The notes under the pieces were generated by a model. The model was not told where the DNA came from and searched no databases. It saw nothing but the letters and a program-made list of their open reading frames with translations. This document shows positions 15,756-23,956 of a stretch of DNA of 33,774 bases, piece after piece. Within the stretch, counting starts at the first letter, position 1. Each line of letters opens with the position of its first letter. A program made the translations under genes and the position numbers. This DNA comes from Verrucomicrobiota bacterium. GTDB lineage: Bacteria > Verrucomicrobiota > Verrucomicrobiia > Limisphaerales > BJHT01. Where the stretch lies: positions 1-33,774 of the forward strand of contig BJHT01000042.1 of NCBI GenBank assembly GCA_014193395.1, given 5' to 3'.

Positions 15756-18700
15756 ATGAACGCCTCCAAACTTCAAGCCGTGCGTCGGCTCCTTCGCCTT
15801 ATCACTCCCGCAATTTCGCTGTGCATCGCCGCCGAACTCCCCGCCGCCGAAGCTCCCGACTTCGCGAAACACATCGCGCCTTTGTTCCAGCAGCACTGCC
15901 TCGACTGCCACGCCAAACAAGACCCCGAAGGCGGCCTCGTCCTCGAAGACCACGCCTCGCTCCTCAAAGGTGGCGACTCCGGCCCCGCCATCCTCCCCGG
16001 CAAAAGCTCCGACAGCCGCCTCGTGAAATTCCTCGAAGGCCGCTCCGGCAAAGAAGGCAAAAACCAATTCATGCCCCCCGGCAAAAAGAAGCACCTCGAC
16101 CCCGCCGAAATCGCGCTCATCAAATCGTGGATCGACGCCGGTGCCAAAGCCCCCGCCGCCCCCGCCGTCGCCTCACTTCAAATCCCGAAAATCACGCCCA
16201 AGACCGCCCCCGCGCGCTCCATCACCGCCCTCGCTTTTTCCGCGCCCGGCAAACTCCTCGCCGCCGGCCGCTACGGCGAAATCGACCTCCTCGACGCCAC
16301 CACGCGCCAGATTCTCCGCACCCTCCCCGGCCATCGCGGCAACATCACCGCCCTCGCCTTCTCCGCCGACGGCACGCAACTCTTTGCCGCCGCCGGCGAC
16401 CCCGGCCTCGTCGGCGAAGTCCGCCAATGGAACCTCGCCGACTCCGCCCAGCCCAAACTCCTCCGCGCCTGGGACGCCCATCCCGATTCCCTCTACGCCC
16501 TCGCCCTCGCGCCCGACGGCCAGACCCTCGCCACCGGCAGCTACGATCAGCGCATCAAACTCTGGAACACCGCGACCGGCGCGGAACGCCGCACGCTCAA
16601 AGGCCACAACGGCGCGGTCTTCGGCCTCGCCTTCCGCCCCGACGGACGCGTCCTCGCCAGCGCCAGCGCCGACCGCACCGTGAAACTCTGGGACCCCGCC
16701 ACCGGCGCGCGCCTCGACACCCTCTCGCAACCGACCAAGGAACTCTTCACCATCGCTTTCGCCCCCGACGGCAAAACCCTCGCCGCCGGCGGCGCCGACA
16801 ATCGCATCCGCCTCTGGCAGGTCACCGACCGCGCCCTCGAAGGCAGCAACAAACTTCTCTACGCCCGCTTCGGCCACGAAGGCTCCGTGCTGAAACTCGC
16901 CTTCACCCCCGACGGCAAAACCCTCGTCAGCACCGCCGCCGACAAATCCGTGAAAATCTGGACCACCGCCGAACTCACCGAGCGCTCCGTCCTCGAAACC
17001 CAATCCGACTGGGCCTCCGCCCTCGTCCTCACCGCCTCCGGCCAGCTCATCATCGGCCGCCTCGACGGCACCCTCGGTTTCTACAACGCCACGACCGGCA
17101 CCGCCCTCGCCCCCGCTGCAAAAAAATCCGCTGCCCTCGGAGCGCCGCCCCTCGTAGCCGCCGACGTGAGGAGGCGGACCCTCCCTGCAACCGAGTCGCC
17201 AGCATCGAAAAAACCGTCCGAACCGCTCACGTCAAAACCATCCGCCACCACCCTCCTATCCCCCCGCGCCCTCCGCCTCCTCACCACCGCAAGCCGCAAT
17301 CCCCTCTTCGCCCAAACCGCCAAAAAACCCGCGGCCAACGCCGCCGCCAAAGCCGCGCAAACCAAAGCCGCCGCCGACAAAAAAGCCGCCGCCGCCGGCA
17401 AGCCCGTCCTCACCCGCCTCGAACCGCCCGCCCTCCAACGCGGCGCGATCTCCGAAATTAAAATCGTCGGCAAAAATCTCGCCGCCCTCACCGCCCTCAA
17501 ATTCTCGAACCCCAAACTCACCGCCGAAATCCTCCCCGCTGATCCCGCCAAGCCCGACGAAGCCCGCGTCAAAATCACCGCCGACGCCTCGCTCCCCCGC
17601 ACGCCCATCGAACTCAGCGCCGTCAACTCCGCCGGCGAAAGCGAGAAACTCAAACTCACCCTCGACGACCTCCCGCAAATCGCCGCCCCGGCTCCGCCGA
17701 AACCCAGCGCACCCGTCCCGCTCGCGTCGCTGCCCCTCGGCATCTGGGGCGTCCTCAAAGAAGCCGGCGCGCACGCCGAATTCGCCTTCGCCGCCCGCGC
17801 CAATCAAACCCTCGTCTTCGACCTCGAAGCCCGCCGCATCGGCTCCAAAGCCGCCACGCCCGCGCTGCAACTGCTCGACGACCACGGCGTCCTCGTCGCC
17901 AGCAATTACGGCATGGAAAACAACACCGACCCGCTCCTCGCCTTCCACGTCCCGCGCGATGCCCGCTACACCATCCGCGTCAGCGAGGTCACGCTCGAAG
18001 GCTCCGCCGACCACACCTATCACCTCACCCTCGGTGCGCTCCCGTACGTCACCGGCTTCTTCCCGATCAGCGCCGGCACAAACAAAGAAGTCGAAGTCAC
18101 CCTCGCCGGCTACAATCTCCCCGCGCCCACCGTCCGCGTCACCACCGCCACGCCCGGCAAAACCAAGCTCCCGCTCGCCCCCGCGATCCGCACGCGCGGC
18201 ACGCCCGAACTCCTCGTCACCGACGCCACCGAACTCATCGAAACCGAGCCCAACGACACGCCCGCACAGGCCCAACTCCTCCCCATCCCCAGCTCCGTCA
18301 ACGGCCGCCTCTTCTCCCCGCGCACCGCCGCCCCAACCGCCAACGCGAGCACCGCTCCCGACGCCGATCTCTTCGCCTTCGAGGCCAAACGCGGCCAGCA
18401 GCTCGTCCTCGAAACCCTCGCCGCCCGCGCCGGTTCGCTCGCCGACACCAAGCTCGAAATTCTTTTCCCCAACGGCGAACCCGTGCCGCGCCTGCGCTTC
18501 CAGGCCGTGCGCGATTCGTGGATTAATTTCCGCCGCCAGGACGCCAACGCCGTCGGCGTGCGCATCGCCAACTGGGAGGAAATGGACCTCAACCAATACG
18601 TGTGGTTCAACGGCGACATCCAGCGCGTCGTGCAGATGCCGCGCGGCCCCGACGCCGACATGATCTTCGCCAACAACAACGGCAAACGCCGCGCCTACTT

Positions 18701-19712
18701 CGACACCACCGCCACCGCCCACGCCCTCGACGACACCTGCTACGTCGTCGAGCCGCGCCCCCTCGACGCCCAGCTCCTCCCCAACGGCCTCCCCGTCTTC
18801 ACCCTCCACTACGCCAACGACGACGACGGCGACCGCGTCCTCGGCGCCGATTCCAAGCTCCACTTCACGGCGCCCGCCGACGGCCGCTATCTCGTCCGCG
18901 TCACCGACACCCGCGGCACGGTCGGCGAGCGGTTCACCTACCGCCTCACGATTCGCCCCGCCCAGCCCGATTTCCAAATCACCCTGCAAGGCGCGAACCC
19001 CACCGTCGCCGCCGGCGCGGGCGCGAGCTTCGGCTTCCGCGCCGACCGCCTCGATGGCTTCGCCGACACCATCCGCATCGACATCGCGAACCTCCCCGCC
19101 GGCTACTCCGTCGCCACGCCCATCACCATCCAGCCCGACCGCCTGCTTGCCGAATCCACCCTCTTCGCCGCGCCCGACGCCCAGCCCGCCGACGCCACCG
19201 CGTGGGCCAAAGTCAAAATCACCGCCACCGCCACCATCGCCGGCAAAACCGTCACCCACGACGTGATGAACCTCGGGACCGTCAAACTCGGCCCGCCCGC
19301 CAACGTGCAAATCGTCCTCGAACCCGGCGGCGACGCGACCCTGAAAACCGCCCCGAACCCCGCGCCCGAACGGCCCCTCGAAATCACCATCACCCCCGGC
19401 GAAACCGTCGCCACCTGGATTCGCACCATCCGCCACGGCAACACCAACCTCGTGAACCTCGACATCAGCGGCCTGCCCTTCGGCGTCATCGTGGACAACA
19501 TCGGCCTCAACGGCGTGCAAGTTCGCGCCGGCGAAAACGTGCGCGACATCTACCTCACCGCCGCCCGCTGGGTCCCCGAGCAAGACCGCCCCTGCTTCGC
19601 CGTCACCCAATCCGCCCGCAACGACGCCCCCAGCACCCCCGGCACCCAGACCTCCTTCCCCGTCCTCCTCAAAGTGCGCAAGGCAGGGACAACAGCGGTG
19701 AGTCAGAAGTAG
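15756..19712 (+). CDS. Giant secreted cytochrome/WD40/PPC-domain protein
   Basis: This exported protein of about 1318 residues has a signal-like N terminus (LLRLITPAISLCIAAELPAAEA). A PSCyt1-type heme domain follows, with HCLDCH (C48-x2-C51-H52) and a GGDSGPAI block. At about 148-455 come roughly seven WD40 blades, for example LASASADRTVKLWDPATGA. The linker at about 460-550 is low-complexity, with a Lys/Ala-rich stretch, and contains a copy of an intergenic repeat. Next is an IPT-like beta domain (about 550-640), then bacterial pre-peptidase (PPC)-like beta-sandwich domains to the end. Such proteins accompany DUF1501 and DUF1549/DUF1553 proteins in Planctomycetes and Verrucomicrobia; their role is unknown. 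ATG 15756 is chosen because the signal peptide starts there; the frame is open back to 15540, where it overlaps the DUF433 gene. Codon third positions are overwhelmingly C. Confidence 0.9.
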   Translation: MNASKLQAVRRLLRLITPAISLCIAAELPAAEAPDFAKHIAPLFQQHCLDCHAKQDPEGGLVLEDHASLLKGGDSGPAILPGKSSDSRLVKFLEGRSGKEGKNQFMPPGKKKHLDPAEIALIKSWIDAGAKAPAAPAVASLQIPKITPKTAPARSITALAFSAPGKLLAAGRYGEIDLLDATTRQILRTLPGHRGNITALAFSADGTQLFAAAGDPGLVGEVRQWNLADSAQPKLLRAWDAHPDSLYALALAPDGQTLATGSYDQRIKLWNTATGAERRTLKGHNGAVFGLAFRPDGRVLASASADRTVKLWDPATGARLDTLSQPTKELFTIAFAPDGKTLAAGGADNRIRLWQVTDRALEGSNKLLYARFGHEGSVLKLAFTPDGKTLVSTAADKSVKIWTTAELTERSVLETQSDWASALVLTASGQLIIGRLDGTLGFYNATTGTALAPAAKKSAALGAPPLVAADVRRRTLPATESPASKKPSEPLTSKPSATTLLSPRALRLLTTASRNPLFAQTAKKPAANAAAKAAQTKAAADKKAAAAGKPVLTRLEPPALQRGAISEIKIVGKNLAALTALKFSNPKLTAEILPADPAKPDEARVKITADASLPRTPIELSAVNSAGESEKLKLTLDDLPQIAAPAPPKPSAPVPLASLPLGIWGVLKEAGAHAEFAFAARANQTLVFDLEARRIGSKAATPALQLLDDHGVLVASNYGMENNTDPLLAFHVPRDARYTIRVSEVTLEGSADHTYHLTLGALPYVTGFFPISAGTNKEVEVTLAGYNLPAPTVRVTTATPGKTKLPLAPAIRTRGTPELLVTDATELIETEPNDTPAQAQLLPIPSSVNGRLFSPRTAAPTANASTAPDADLFAFEAKRGQQLVLETLAARAGSLADTKLEILFPNGEPVPRLRFQAVRDSWINFRRQDANAVGVRIANWEEMDLNQYVWFNGDIQRVVQMPRGPDADMIFANNNGKRRAYFDTTATAHALDDTCYVVEPRPLDAQLLPNGLPVFTLHYANDDDGDRVLGADSKLHFTAPADGRYLVRVTDTRGTVGERFTYRLTIRPAQPDFQITLQGANPTVAAGAGASFGFRADRLDGFADTIRIDIANLPAGYSVATPITIQPDRLLAESTLFAAPDAQPADATAWAKVKITATATIAGKTVTHDVMNLGTVKLGPPANVQIVLEPGGDATLKTAPNPAPERPLEITITPGETVATWIRTIRHGNTNLVNLDISGLPFGVIVDNIGLNGVQVRAGENVRDIYLTAARWVPEQDRPCFAVTQSARNDAPSTPGTQTSFPVLLKVRKAGTTAVSQK
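17151..17178 (+). repeat. GTAGGAGnCGACGT-type repeat inside a coding region
   Basis: The block GCCGACGTGAGGAG (17160-17173), preceded by CTCGTAG, matches the intergenic family at 5714-5740 over 14 identical bases. It is read in frame as the linker segment LVAADVRRRTL of the WD40 protein. The repeat thus seems to have been accepted into the protein between the propeller and the C-terminal domains. Confidence 0.6.
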
Positions 19713-19738
19713 AAACCCGAGAGCCGCCCGCCCCATCT

Positions 19739-19838
19739 CTTGTAGGAGACGACGTAAGGAGACTCTAACCTCCTTCTCCCCGAGCACGCCCCCTCCCGGA
19801 GAAAAAGTCAGAGCCTCCTTACGTCGTCTCCTACAAAG
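19739..19838. repeat. GTAGGAGnCGACGT inverted pair
   Basis: A forward copy (19739-19770, core GTAGGAGACGACGTAAGGAG) and an inverted copy (19807-19838, core CCTCCTTACGTCGTCTCCTA) form a stem of about 30 bases with a 36-base loop. It starts 26 bases after the WD40 gene stop and could act as a transcript end or RNA-stabilising hairpin. Confidence 0.85.
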
Positions 19839-19858
19839 CGCTGCCGCGACGCGGATTC

Positions 19859-20146
19859 TTGTAGTGCAGGTTTCCAAACCTGCTGTGTCGCCGACTTCCA
19901 AGTCGGCAGGGTGTCGGCCTCGCCGGACGCGCTGCGGGTTTAGAAACCCGCGATACAGCAGGCTCAGACATCCTGACCCGGTGGGAAATGGCGTGAGCTT
20001 GTCCTGATACCACGCGGGCCGTTTTGCCTGGGTAAATCGTTGAAAATCGAGGGATTTTCCGGCGGATGGTATCAGGAACTTTCCTCAGATTGGCTTCCGC
20101 TCCGCAGTGAGGTCAGGATGTCTGAGGCTTGGAAGCCTGCGCTACA
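19859..20146. repeat. Nested inverted-repeat element
   Basis: Three layers of inverted repeats share one centre. The outer layer pairs TTGTAGTGCAGGTTTCCAAA (from 19859) with AGGCTTGGAAGCCTGCGC and CTACAA (to 20146). The middle layer pairs GGCTCAGACATCCTGACC (19961-19978) with GGTCAGGATGTCTGAGGC (20111-20128). The inner layer pairs CTGATACCA (20004-20012) with TGGTATCAG (20067-20075). The left side also has small palindromes such as CCGACTTCCAAGTCGG and GCGGGTTTAGAAACCCGC. No coding sequence is seen in it or in the rest of 19713-20250. Confidence 0.85.
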
Positions 20147-20250
20147 AAATGCGTGTGAAATATCCGGGCTAAACACTGGATAAATCAGCATGAACTCACA
20201 AAGCCGAGAGAGTCTTTGACCAATTACCCTCCGCAGCGGAACACTCACCC

Positions 20251-20853
20251 ATGGAAATCACCGCGCCCCAGCCCACGCCCAAGCGCCGCCCCCGCGTTCT
20301 CTTGTGGACTGTCGTGTCACTCCTGCTGGCCAGCGCATCCGCACTTGGGTGGTGGCAATTCCGCACGCGCGACAAGCTCGACGAATCCTGCGCCAACTGC
20401 CGCAAAATGATCGAGGTAATGCTCCGGCAGTATGCCCGAGATCACGACGGTTGGTATCCCCGCGGCGGCACGACGGCACTAGATTCGCTCGCGAAGCTCG
20501 TGGAGTACGAGCACGACGTTCATCACTTCACGAGTCACGCCTTGTCGCCCCAGTTGATCAAGTACTGGAAACAACACCAAACGTTCGCACCAGATTTCAC
20601 CTGCTACCGTTACAACGAAGGACTCAAGGCTGACGACCTCGGTAACTGGGTGGTGCTCTACTTTCACCAACCCACGCTCTGGGAGTGCAACAAGCATAAT
20701 CATAAAGGAACGGCACTTGGCCGCCCCGTGTTGCTCAGTCCGGGTCCTAGTTGGCAGTTTCTGGAGGAAGAGATGTTCCAAAAATATCAGGCCGACACAC
20801 TCCGCTATCTCGCGGAAAAAGGCCGGCTCAAGAAACCCGCGCCGTCGCAATAA
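20251..20853 (+). CDS. Hypothetical membrane-anchored protein
   Basis: This 200-residue protein has one N-terminal membrane segment (about 17-38: VLLWTVVSLLLASASALGWW) after a basic, proline-rich cytoplasmic stretch. The rest probably faces the periplasm. The segment CANCRKMIEVMLRQYARDHDGWYPRGG recalls the helix after the membrane segment of verrucomicrobial pseudopilin-like proteins (pattern QYAxDHDGxYP). However, the prepilin cleavage motif (G before FTLIE) is absent, so it is not a typical pseudopilin. Cysteines occur in CANC and in later blocks. No function can be assigned. It follows the nested repeat and has no partner on the same strand. Confidence 0.75.
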   Translation: MEITAPQPTPKRRPRVLLWTVVSLLLASASALGWWQFRTRDKLDESCANCRKMIEVMLRQYARDHDGWYPRGGTTALDSLAKLVEYEHDVHHFTSHALSPQLIKYWKQHQTFAPDFTCYRYNEGLKADDLGNWVVLYFHQPTLWECNKHNHKGTALGRPVLLSPGPSWQFLEEEMFQKYQADTLRYLAEKGRLKKPAPSQ

Positions 20854-20866
20854 TCCCGCCAGACGA

Positions 20867-20962
20867 TTGGCAAAGGAATGGAGGCAAAGGAATAAAGGCA
20901 GGGAAAATCGCTGGCACCACTTACTTCTGTCCCCCATTCCTTTGTCTCCATTCCTTTGCCAA
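20867..20962. repeat. Inverted repeat of AAAGGAATG(G)AGGC units, copy 2
   Basis: The left arm 20867-20893 (TTGGCAAAGGAATGGAGGC, then AAAGGAAT) matches the right arm 20936-20962 at 26 of 27 positions. It starts 14 bases after the preceding stop codon. It is the same family as 5757-5837. Confidence 0.85.
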
Positions 20963-21046
20963 AAAATCCCCTGCCCGCAGCCACCGAGGTGACGAGGCGG
21001 AACCGACGGCAGACACGGCAGGAAAACGAACTCTGCGGGTAGCGGA

Positions 21047-21238
21047 TTATCCCGCCGTGCCCAGCTCGCGTTCGAGCATGGCAATGAAAACGTGTTTCCA
21101 GCGCGCCTTCTGCCGTGCAACGGACTCGGTGGAATCGAGCCGCTTCTCCAGACACAGTCCCGACTGCGGCTCGCTGAAGCGCAGGATGCGCCCGCCATCG
21201 GCGAGCTTGAGCAGGAGCAGTTCGACGTCGCGTTTCAT
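21047..21238 (-). CDS. Small hypothetical protein, second gene of a pair
   Basis: A 63-residue protein without signal peptide or membrane segment, containing FSEPQSGLCLEKRLDSTESVARQKARW. It follows the 133-residue gene on the same strand after a nine-base gap, so the two form an operon. The coupled layout and small sizes recall toxin-antitoxin-like or stress gene pairs, but I recognise no defining motif and assign no function. Confidence 0.6.
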   Translation of the reverse strand: MKRDVELLLLKLADGGRILRFSEPQSGLCLEKRLDSTESVARQKARWKHVFIAMLERELGTAG

Positions 21239-21247
21239 GGGCGCAGT

Positions 21248-21649
21248 TTAGGCGGGGAATCCGAAATCTGCCAAGAGCAGGTTGAGGGATCGGGGGGAGG
21301 CGAGACCCAGGCGTTGGTGAGCGGCTTGGGCGGCTTGCTCGAAGTGCCCCTCGTTGAGTTCGAGCACGGCCTCGGGCGGGCGCTCGGCGGCGACCGTCGC
21401 CGCTTCCAGCACCTCGTGATACAGGGAAACCGACAACTCGCGCTCGTCCAGATCGGCGCGCAGGTAGATGTGAAAGTGGTGGCCGTGAATCACGGTTTGA
21501 GCGGTCGCCGCGCGTTCGATTGGGTCAAGGAGCGGCTGGGCCGTCAGCCGGACTTCGACCAGCAAAAAGCCGCCGCGCAGGGCGAGATTCTGAAACGGCG
21601 AAAGATCGAGCACGGCCCGATTGTGGGTGGCACCCGTAAGCAGCTTCAA
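21248..21649 (-). CDS. Hypothetical protein with a conserved HEVLEA segment
   Basis: A soluble protein of about 133 residues. The central part HGHHFHIYLRADLDERELSVSLYHEVLEAA includes a His-Glu-x-x-Glu pattern that could bind metal, but a true HExxH peptidase motif is missing. The end reads NEGHFEQAAQAAHQRLGLASPRSLNLLLADFGF. It looks like a conserved unnamed family seen in other phyla, always small and often paired. The best start is a TTG at 21649; there is no ATG before an in-frame stop near 21707, so the N terminus may be truncated or the start misjudged. The 63-residue gene lies immediately downstream. Confidence 0.6.
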   Translation of the reverse strand: MKLLTGATHNRAVLDLSPFQNLALRGGFLLVEVRLTAQPLLDPIERAATAQTVIHGHHFHIYLRADLDERELSVSLYHEVLEAATVAAERPPEAVLELNEGHFEQAAQAAHQRLGLASPRSLNLLLADFGFPA

Positions 21650-21954
21650 CCTGAAAGCGGCCGAAGAAATCGTTACGCAAATCGCCGATGGGAAGACGAA
21701 AGCCAGCTATCGCCGCCAACCCTTTCACTTGGGAGATCAACTGGGCGGCCACTTTCTCTCGTAGGAAACAACGAGACGAGGCGGATCGCGTGGTAAGGCG
21801 CGTCTGTCCGCAGCGCGCCGCCTGCGTATCCACACCGCCCGCGGCTTGCTGCGGCCAGACGCGCCACCCGCCGCCCGTCACCCGTCACCATTCCACCCTT
21901 GGTCCTTGTCTCTTCCCTTGAGCTTTATCCTTTGAGCTTTGAGCTTCGCCCCCC
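21650..21954. other. Gene-free stretch with an AGCTTTGA repeat
   Basis: No complete gene is seen. Short minus-strand frames such as EKVAAQLISQVKGLAAIAGFR look protein-like for about 30 codons but have no start and lead nowhere, so they may be debris of the neighbouring gene. The end of the stretch, 21899-21947, is a forward copy of the CCCTTGAGCTTTATCC / TTTGAGCTTTGAGC repeat family. Confidence 0.5.
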
Positions 21955-22115
21955 TCAGTGCTGAAACAGGAACTCGTTCAGGTTCAGCACCGACCACGCC
22001 ACATCCGCCAGGGCCGCCCCGCGATCCGCGCGCCCGACGACATACCGCGTCGCCGTCGCCAGCTCCGAATCCGTCGGCGGACGACACAGCGCCGCGCCCC
22101 ACCTCCAAGGTGTCC
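21955..22115 (-). pseudogene. C-terminal remnant of a second DUF1553 gene
   Basis: On the minus strand a frame ending at TCA 21955-21957 reads, over its last 45 codons, LCRPPTDSELATATRYVV, then GRADRGAALADVAWSVLN, then LNEFLFQH and a stop. This follows the end of the intact DUF1549/DUF1553 protein (NRPPTPAEKAKLTQ through DRRPALEDLFWSLLSSREFLFNH) in pattern and spacing. An in-frame stop lies just upstream (about 22116), no start exists, and the rest of the roughly 800-residue protein is missing. Repeats flank it on both sides, so a deletion between repeats may have removed the gene body. Confidence 0.8.
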
Positions 22116-22145
22116 ATCAAACCGGGGCAACCTTACGCCGGGCTA

Positions 22146-22175
22146 TTGGGAAAGGAATCAAGGCAGGGAAGATCG
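22146..22175. repeat. Degenerate AAAGGAAT..AGGCAGGGAA repeat
   Basis: TTGGGAAAGGAATCAAGGC followed by AGGGAAGATCG matches the left part of the copy at 20867 (GGAATAAAGGCAGGGAAAATCG) but lacks one internal unit and the right arm. It adjoins the DUF1553 remnant. The remaining bases to 22261 show no gene. Confidence 0.65.
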
Positions 22176-22261
22176 GAGGCAGTAGTTAGTAGGCGATTTT
22201 CTTCTGTGAGTTGCTGACCGACAGGTTAGCTGCAAGTAACCACGGTGGTGTCGATGGCGTT

Positions 22262-23230
22262 TTATTTTGTTACCCCGCTCAACAGCGACTGCACCGGCAT
22301 GGAGTTTCCGAAGTTTTTGAAGTCCTTGAAGGTCCAGACGACTTTCTTGTCGGCGGTGACTTCGATGATCTGCGGGTTGGCGGGGCCGGCGTGGCAGTTG
22401 CCGATCATGGTGTTGCCGTTGGGGAGGCGCTCGACGCAGGTGACCCACGCGAGGGTAATGCCGGGGAGGTCGTTCTGCTCGACCTTCCAGACGATCTCTT
22501 TTTTCGGAGTGACTTCGAGGACGCTGTGGCCGTTGCCGGTGCCGATGAGGGTGTTGCCGTTGGCGAGACGTGAGGCGCTGAAGACGGAGTTGCCCCAGGC
22601 CTCGGGGCCGTGGCCTCCTTTCTTGGGCTTGTCGAAGAGCGGGACTTCAAATTCCCAGACCACCGCGCCGTCGGGGGCGTATTCGCGGACGAAGCCGTCG
22701 GCTTCGTGGGCGACGAGGTAGTTGCCGCTGGCGAGCTTGCGGGCGAGGCGGGTGTCGCTGTGGGCGTTGGGGCGGTTGCGCTTGAGTTTGATCTCGCGCT
22801 GGATCTTGCCGTCCTTGTCCACCTCGATGATGCGACCAGGGCCGGACTCGGCGATCATGGTCAGACCGTTCTCGACGCGCTGGAAAGCGTGGACCTCGAC
22901 CCGCTGGCCGGCGTTGCCGTTCATTTTGCCGGAGTCGTATTCCCAGACGGTCTTCTTGTCGCGGTCCACCTCGACGATGCGCTGGAAGCCCATTTGGAGC
23001 AGCACGTTTCCGTTCGGCAAAACGTGCGCGTCGTGGATGCCGCCGATTTTCATCTCCCATTCGTAGGAACCGTCCGGCGCAACGATGGCGAGGCGGCGGG
23101 TGGAATCATCCGCCGCGAGGAAACGGCGGCCCGGGCCGGTCTGTTCGGCGGCGGGCGCGGTGGAGGTGCCGGTGATGGCGAGCACGCTGAGGAACGCAGT
23201 CGCGAGCATTTTTTGGAGGCAGTTTTTCAT
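22262..23230 (-). CDS. Secreted PQQ-like beta-propeller protein
   Basis: This exported protein of about 322 residues has a signal peptide (residues 1-28: MLATAFLSVLAITGTSTAPAAE). About six propeller blades follow, each with a variant of the pattern LPNGNxLxGxxxxxxxVxEVxxDKKxVWxF, for example HVLPNGNVLLQMGF and VERLPNGNTMIG. It resembles the PQQ-like and arylsulfotransferase-type propellers, but no catalytic residues stand out and it may serve for binding only. The start at 23230 is preferred to 23245 because it places the basic MKN directly before the hydrophobic core. It is probably periplasmic. The upstream gene on the same strand is the amber-interrupted membrane protein, about 210 bases away. 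Confidence 0.85.
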   Translation of the reverse strand: MKNCLQKMLATAFLSVLAITGTSTAPAAEQTGPGRRFLAADDSTRRLAIVAPDGSYEWEMKIGGIHDAHVLPNGNVLLQMGFQRIVEVDRDKKTVWEYDSGKMNGNAGQRVEVHAFQRVENGLTMIAESGPGRIIEVDKDGKIQREIKLKRNRPNAHSDTRLARKLASGNYLVAHEADGFVREYAPDGAVVWEFEVPLFDKPKKGGHGPEAWGNSVFSASRLANGNTLIGTGNGHSVLEVTPKKEIVWKVEQNDLPGITLAWVTCVERLPNGNTMIGNCHAGPANPQIIEVTADKKVVWTFKDFKNFGNSMPVQSLLSGVTK

Positions 23231-23438
23231 AAGGGTGCGCGACACTCACGGAGGCGGCGGGGAATTTCAATCCTGTTGCGTGGGAATCTGGCGCGACGCG
23301 ACGAAGGCCGGCGAGGAATCTGGTTCGCGGGATCGGTGGGCGGGCGCTGCGGTCTCCCATTCCGCCGGGACGGTGGCCGATGGCCGGACGGCATGGGCGG
23401 GTCGCAGGTGCCGGCCAGGTCCAGATCGGCGTCCGGGA

Positions 23439-23849
23439 TCAGTTCCCGGCCGGTTTCATTTGCGGCATCAAGGGCGGAAGGGGCTGGCCGGTCGGCGCTC
23501 TCGTTCTGAGGGCGCGGCGGCGGCAGTTGGTGAAGATGGCCAGGTTGAGGAAGTGCATGATGCCGAGCACGAGCATGACCACGCCGATTTTGGTGCTCAG
23601 GCTTTCGAGCGCCTCCTGCATGTCGGCCGCGGTCACGCCGAAGCGGACGGCGAGGGTGACGAAGCCCACGTTGATGAGATAGAAACCGACCACCAGCAGG
23701 TGGTTGATGGAATCGGCCAGCTAGGTGTTGCCGTGGAAACAGTCCACGAGGAACACGCGGCCGTTGCGGTGCAGAGTGCGCGCCACCCAGATGGTCAGCG
23801 GGATGCTGATGGCGAGGTAGGCGAAGTGGGGCCAGACGATGGGTGTCAT
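23439..23849 (-). pseudogene. Small membrane protein gene interrupted by one amber codon
   Basis: From ATG 23849 the minus strand reads MTPIVWPHFAYLAISIPLTI through FLVDCFHGNT, then TAG at codon 43 (23723-23721). It continues without a frame change as LADSINHLLVVGFYLINVGF to a stop at 23439-23441. The joined 136-residue product would have about three membrane segments and a basic, proline-rich tail. It resembles a small unnamed membrane-protein family in which the sequence around HGN-x-x-LADSxNHLL is continuous. A single base change, for example from GAG or CAG, would explain the stop. It may be a young pseudogene, a sequencing error or read-through. A symmetric operator-like palindrome lies 20 bases upstream of the ATG. 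Confidence 0.75.
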
Positions 23850-23868
23850 AGGACACCTTTCAATTTTT

Positions 23869-23904
23869 TGTCCGAGAGTTCTGTTGTAACAGAAATACCG
23901 GACA
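23869..23904. promoter_or_regulatory. Bipartite symmetric operator-like palindrome
   Basis: TGTCCG, 4 bases, TTCTGTT, GT, AACAGAA, 4 bases, CGGACA: both arm pairs are perfect and the spacing is exactly symmetric around 23886/23887. This is the form of a dimeric repressor site, perhaps of an Rrf2- or similar winged-helix regulator, though no regulator can be named. It lies 20-55 bases upstream of the small membrane protein gene on the minus strand. Confidence 0.65.
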
Positions 23905-23956
23905 TTATGGCTGTTATGGCAAGCGGAACAGTTTGTGGTGGGTGGAGTTCCGGTTT

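Noticed and set aside
21092-21796. 234-residue plus-strand frame
   Set aside because: Antisense to the two small minus-strand genes, which have a more natural composition and a coupled layout; the case is not fully settled.
23227-23856. 209-residue minus-strand frame over the amber-interrupted gene
   Set aside because: It is Arg/Pro-rich and in another frame; the interrupted frame encodes clear membrane segments instead.
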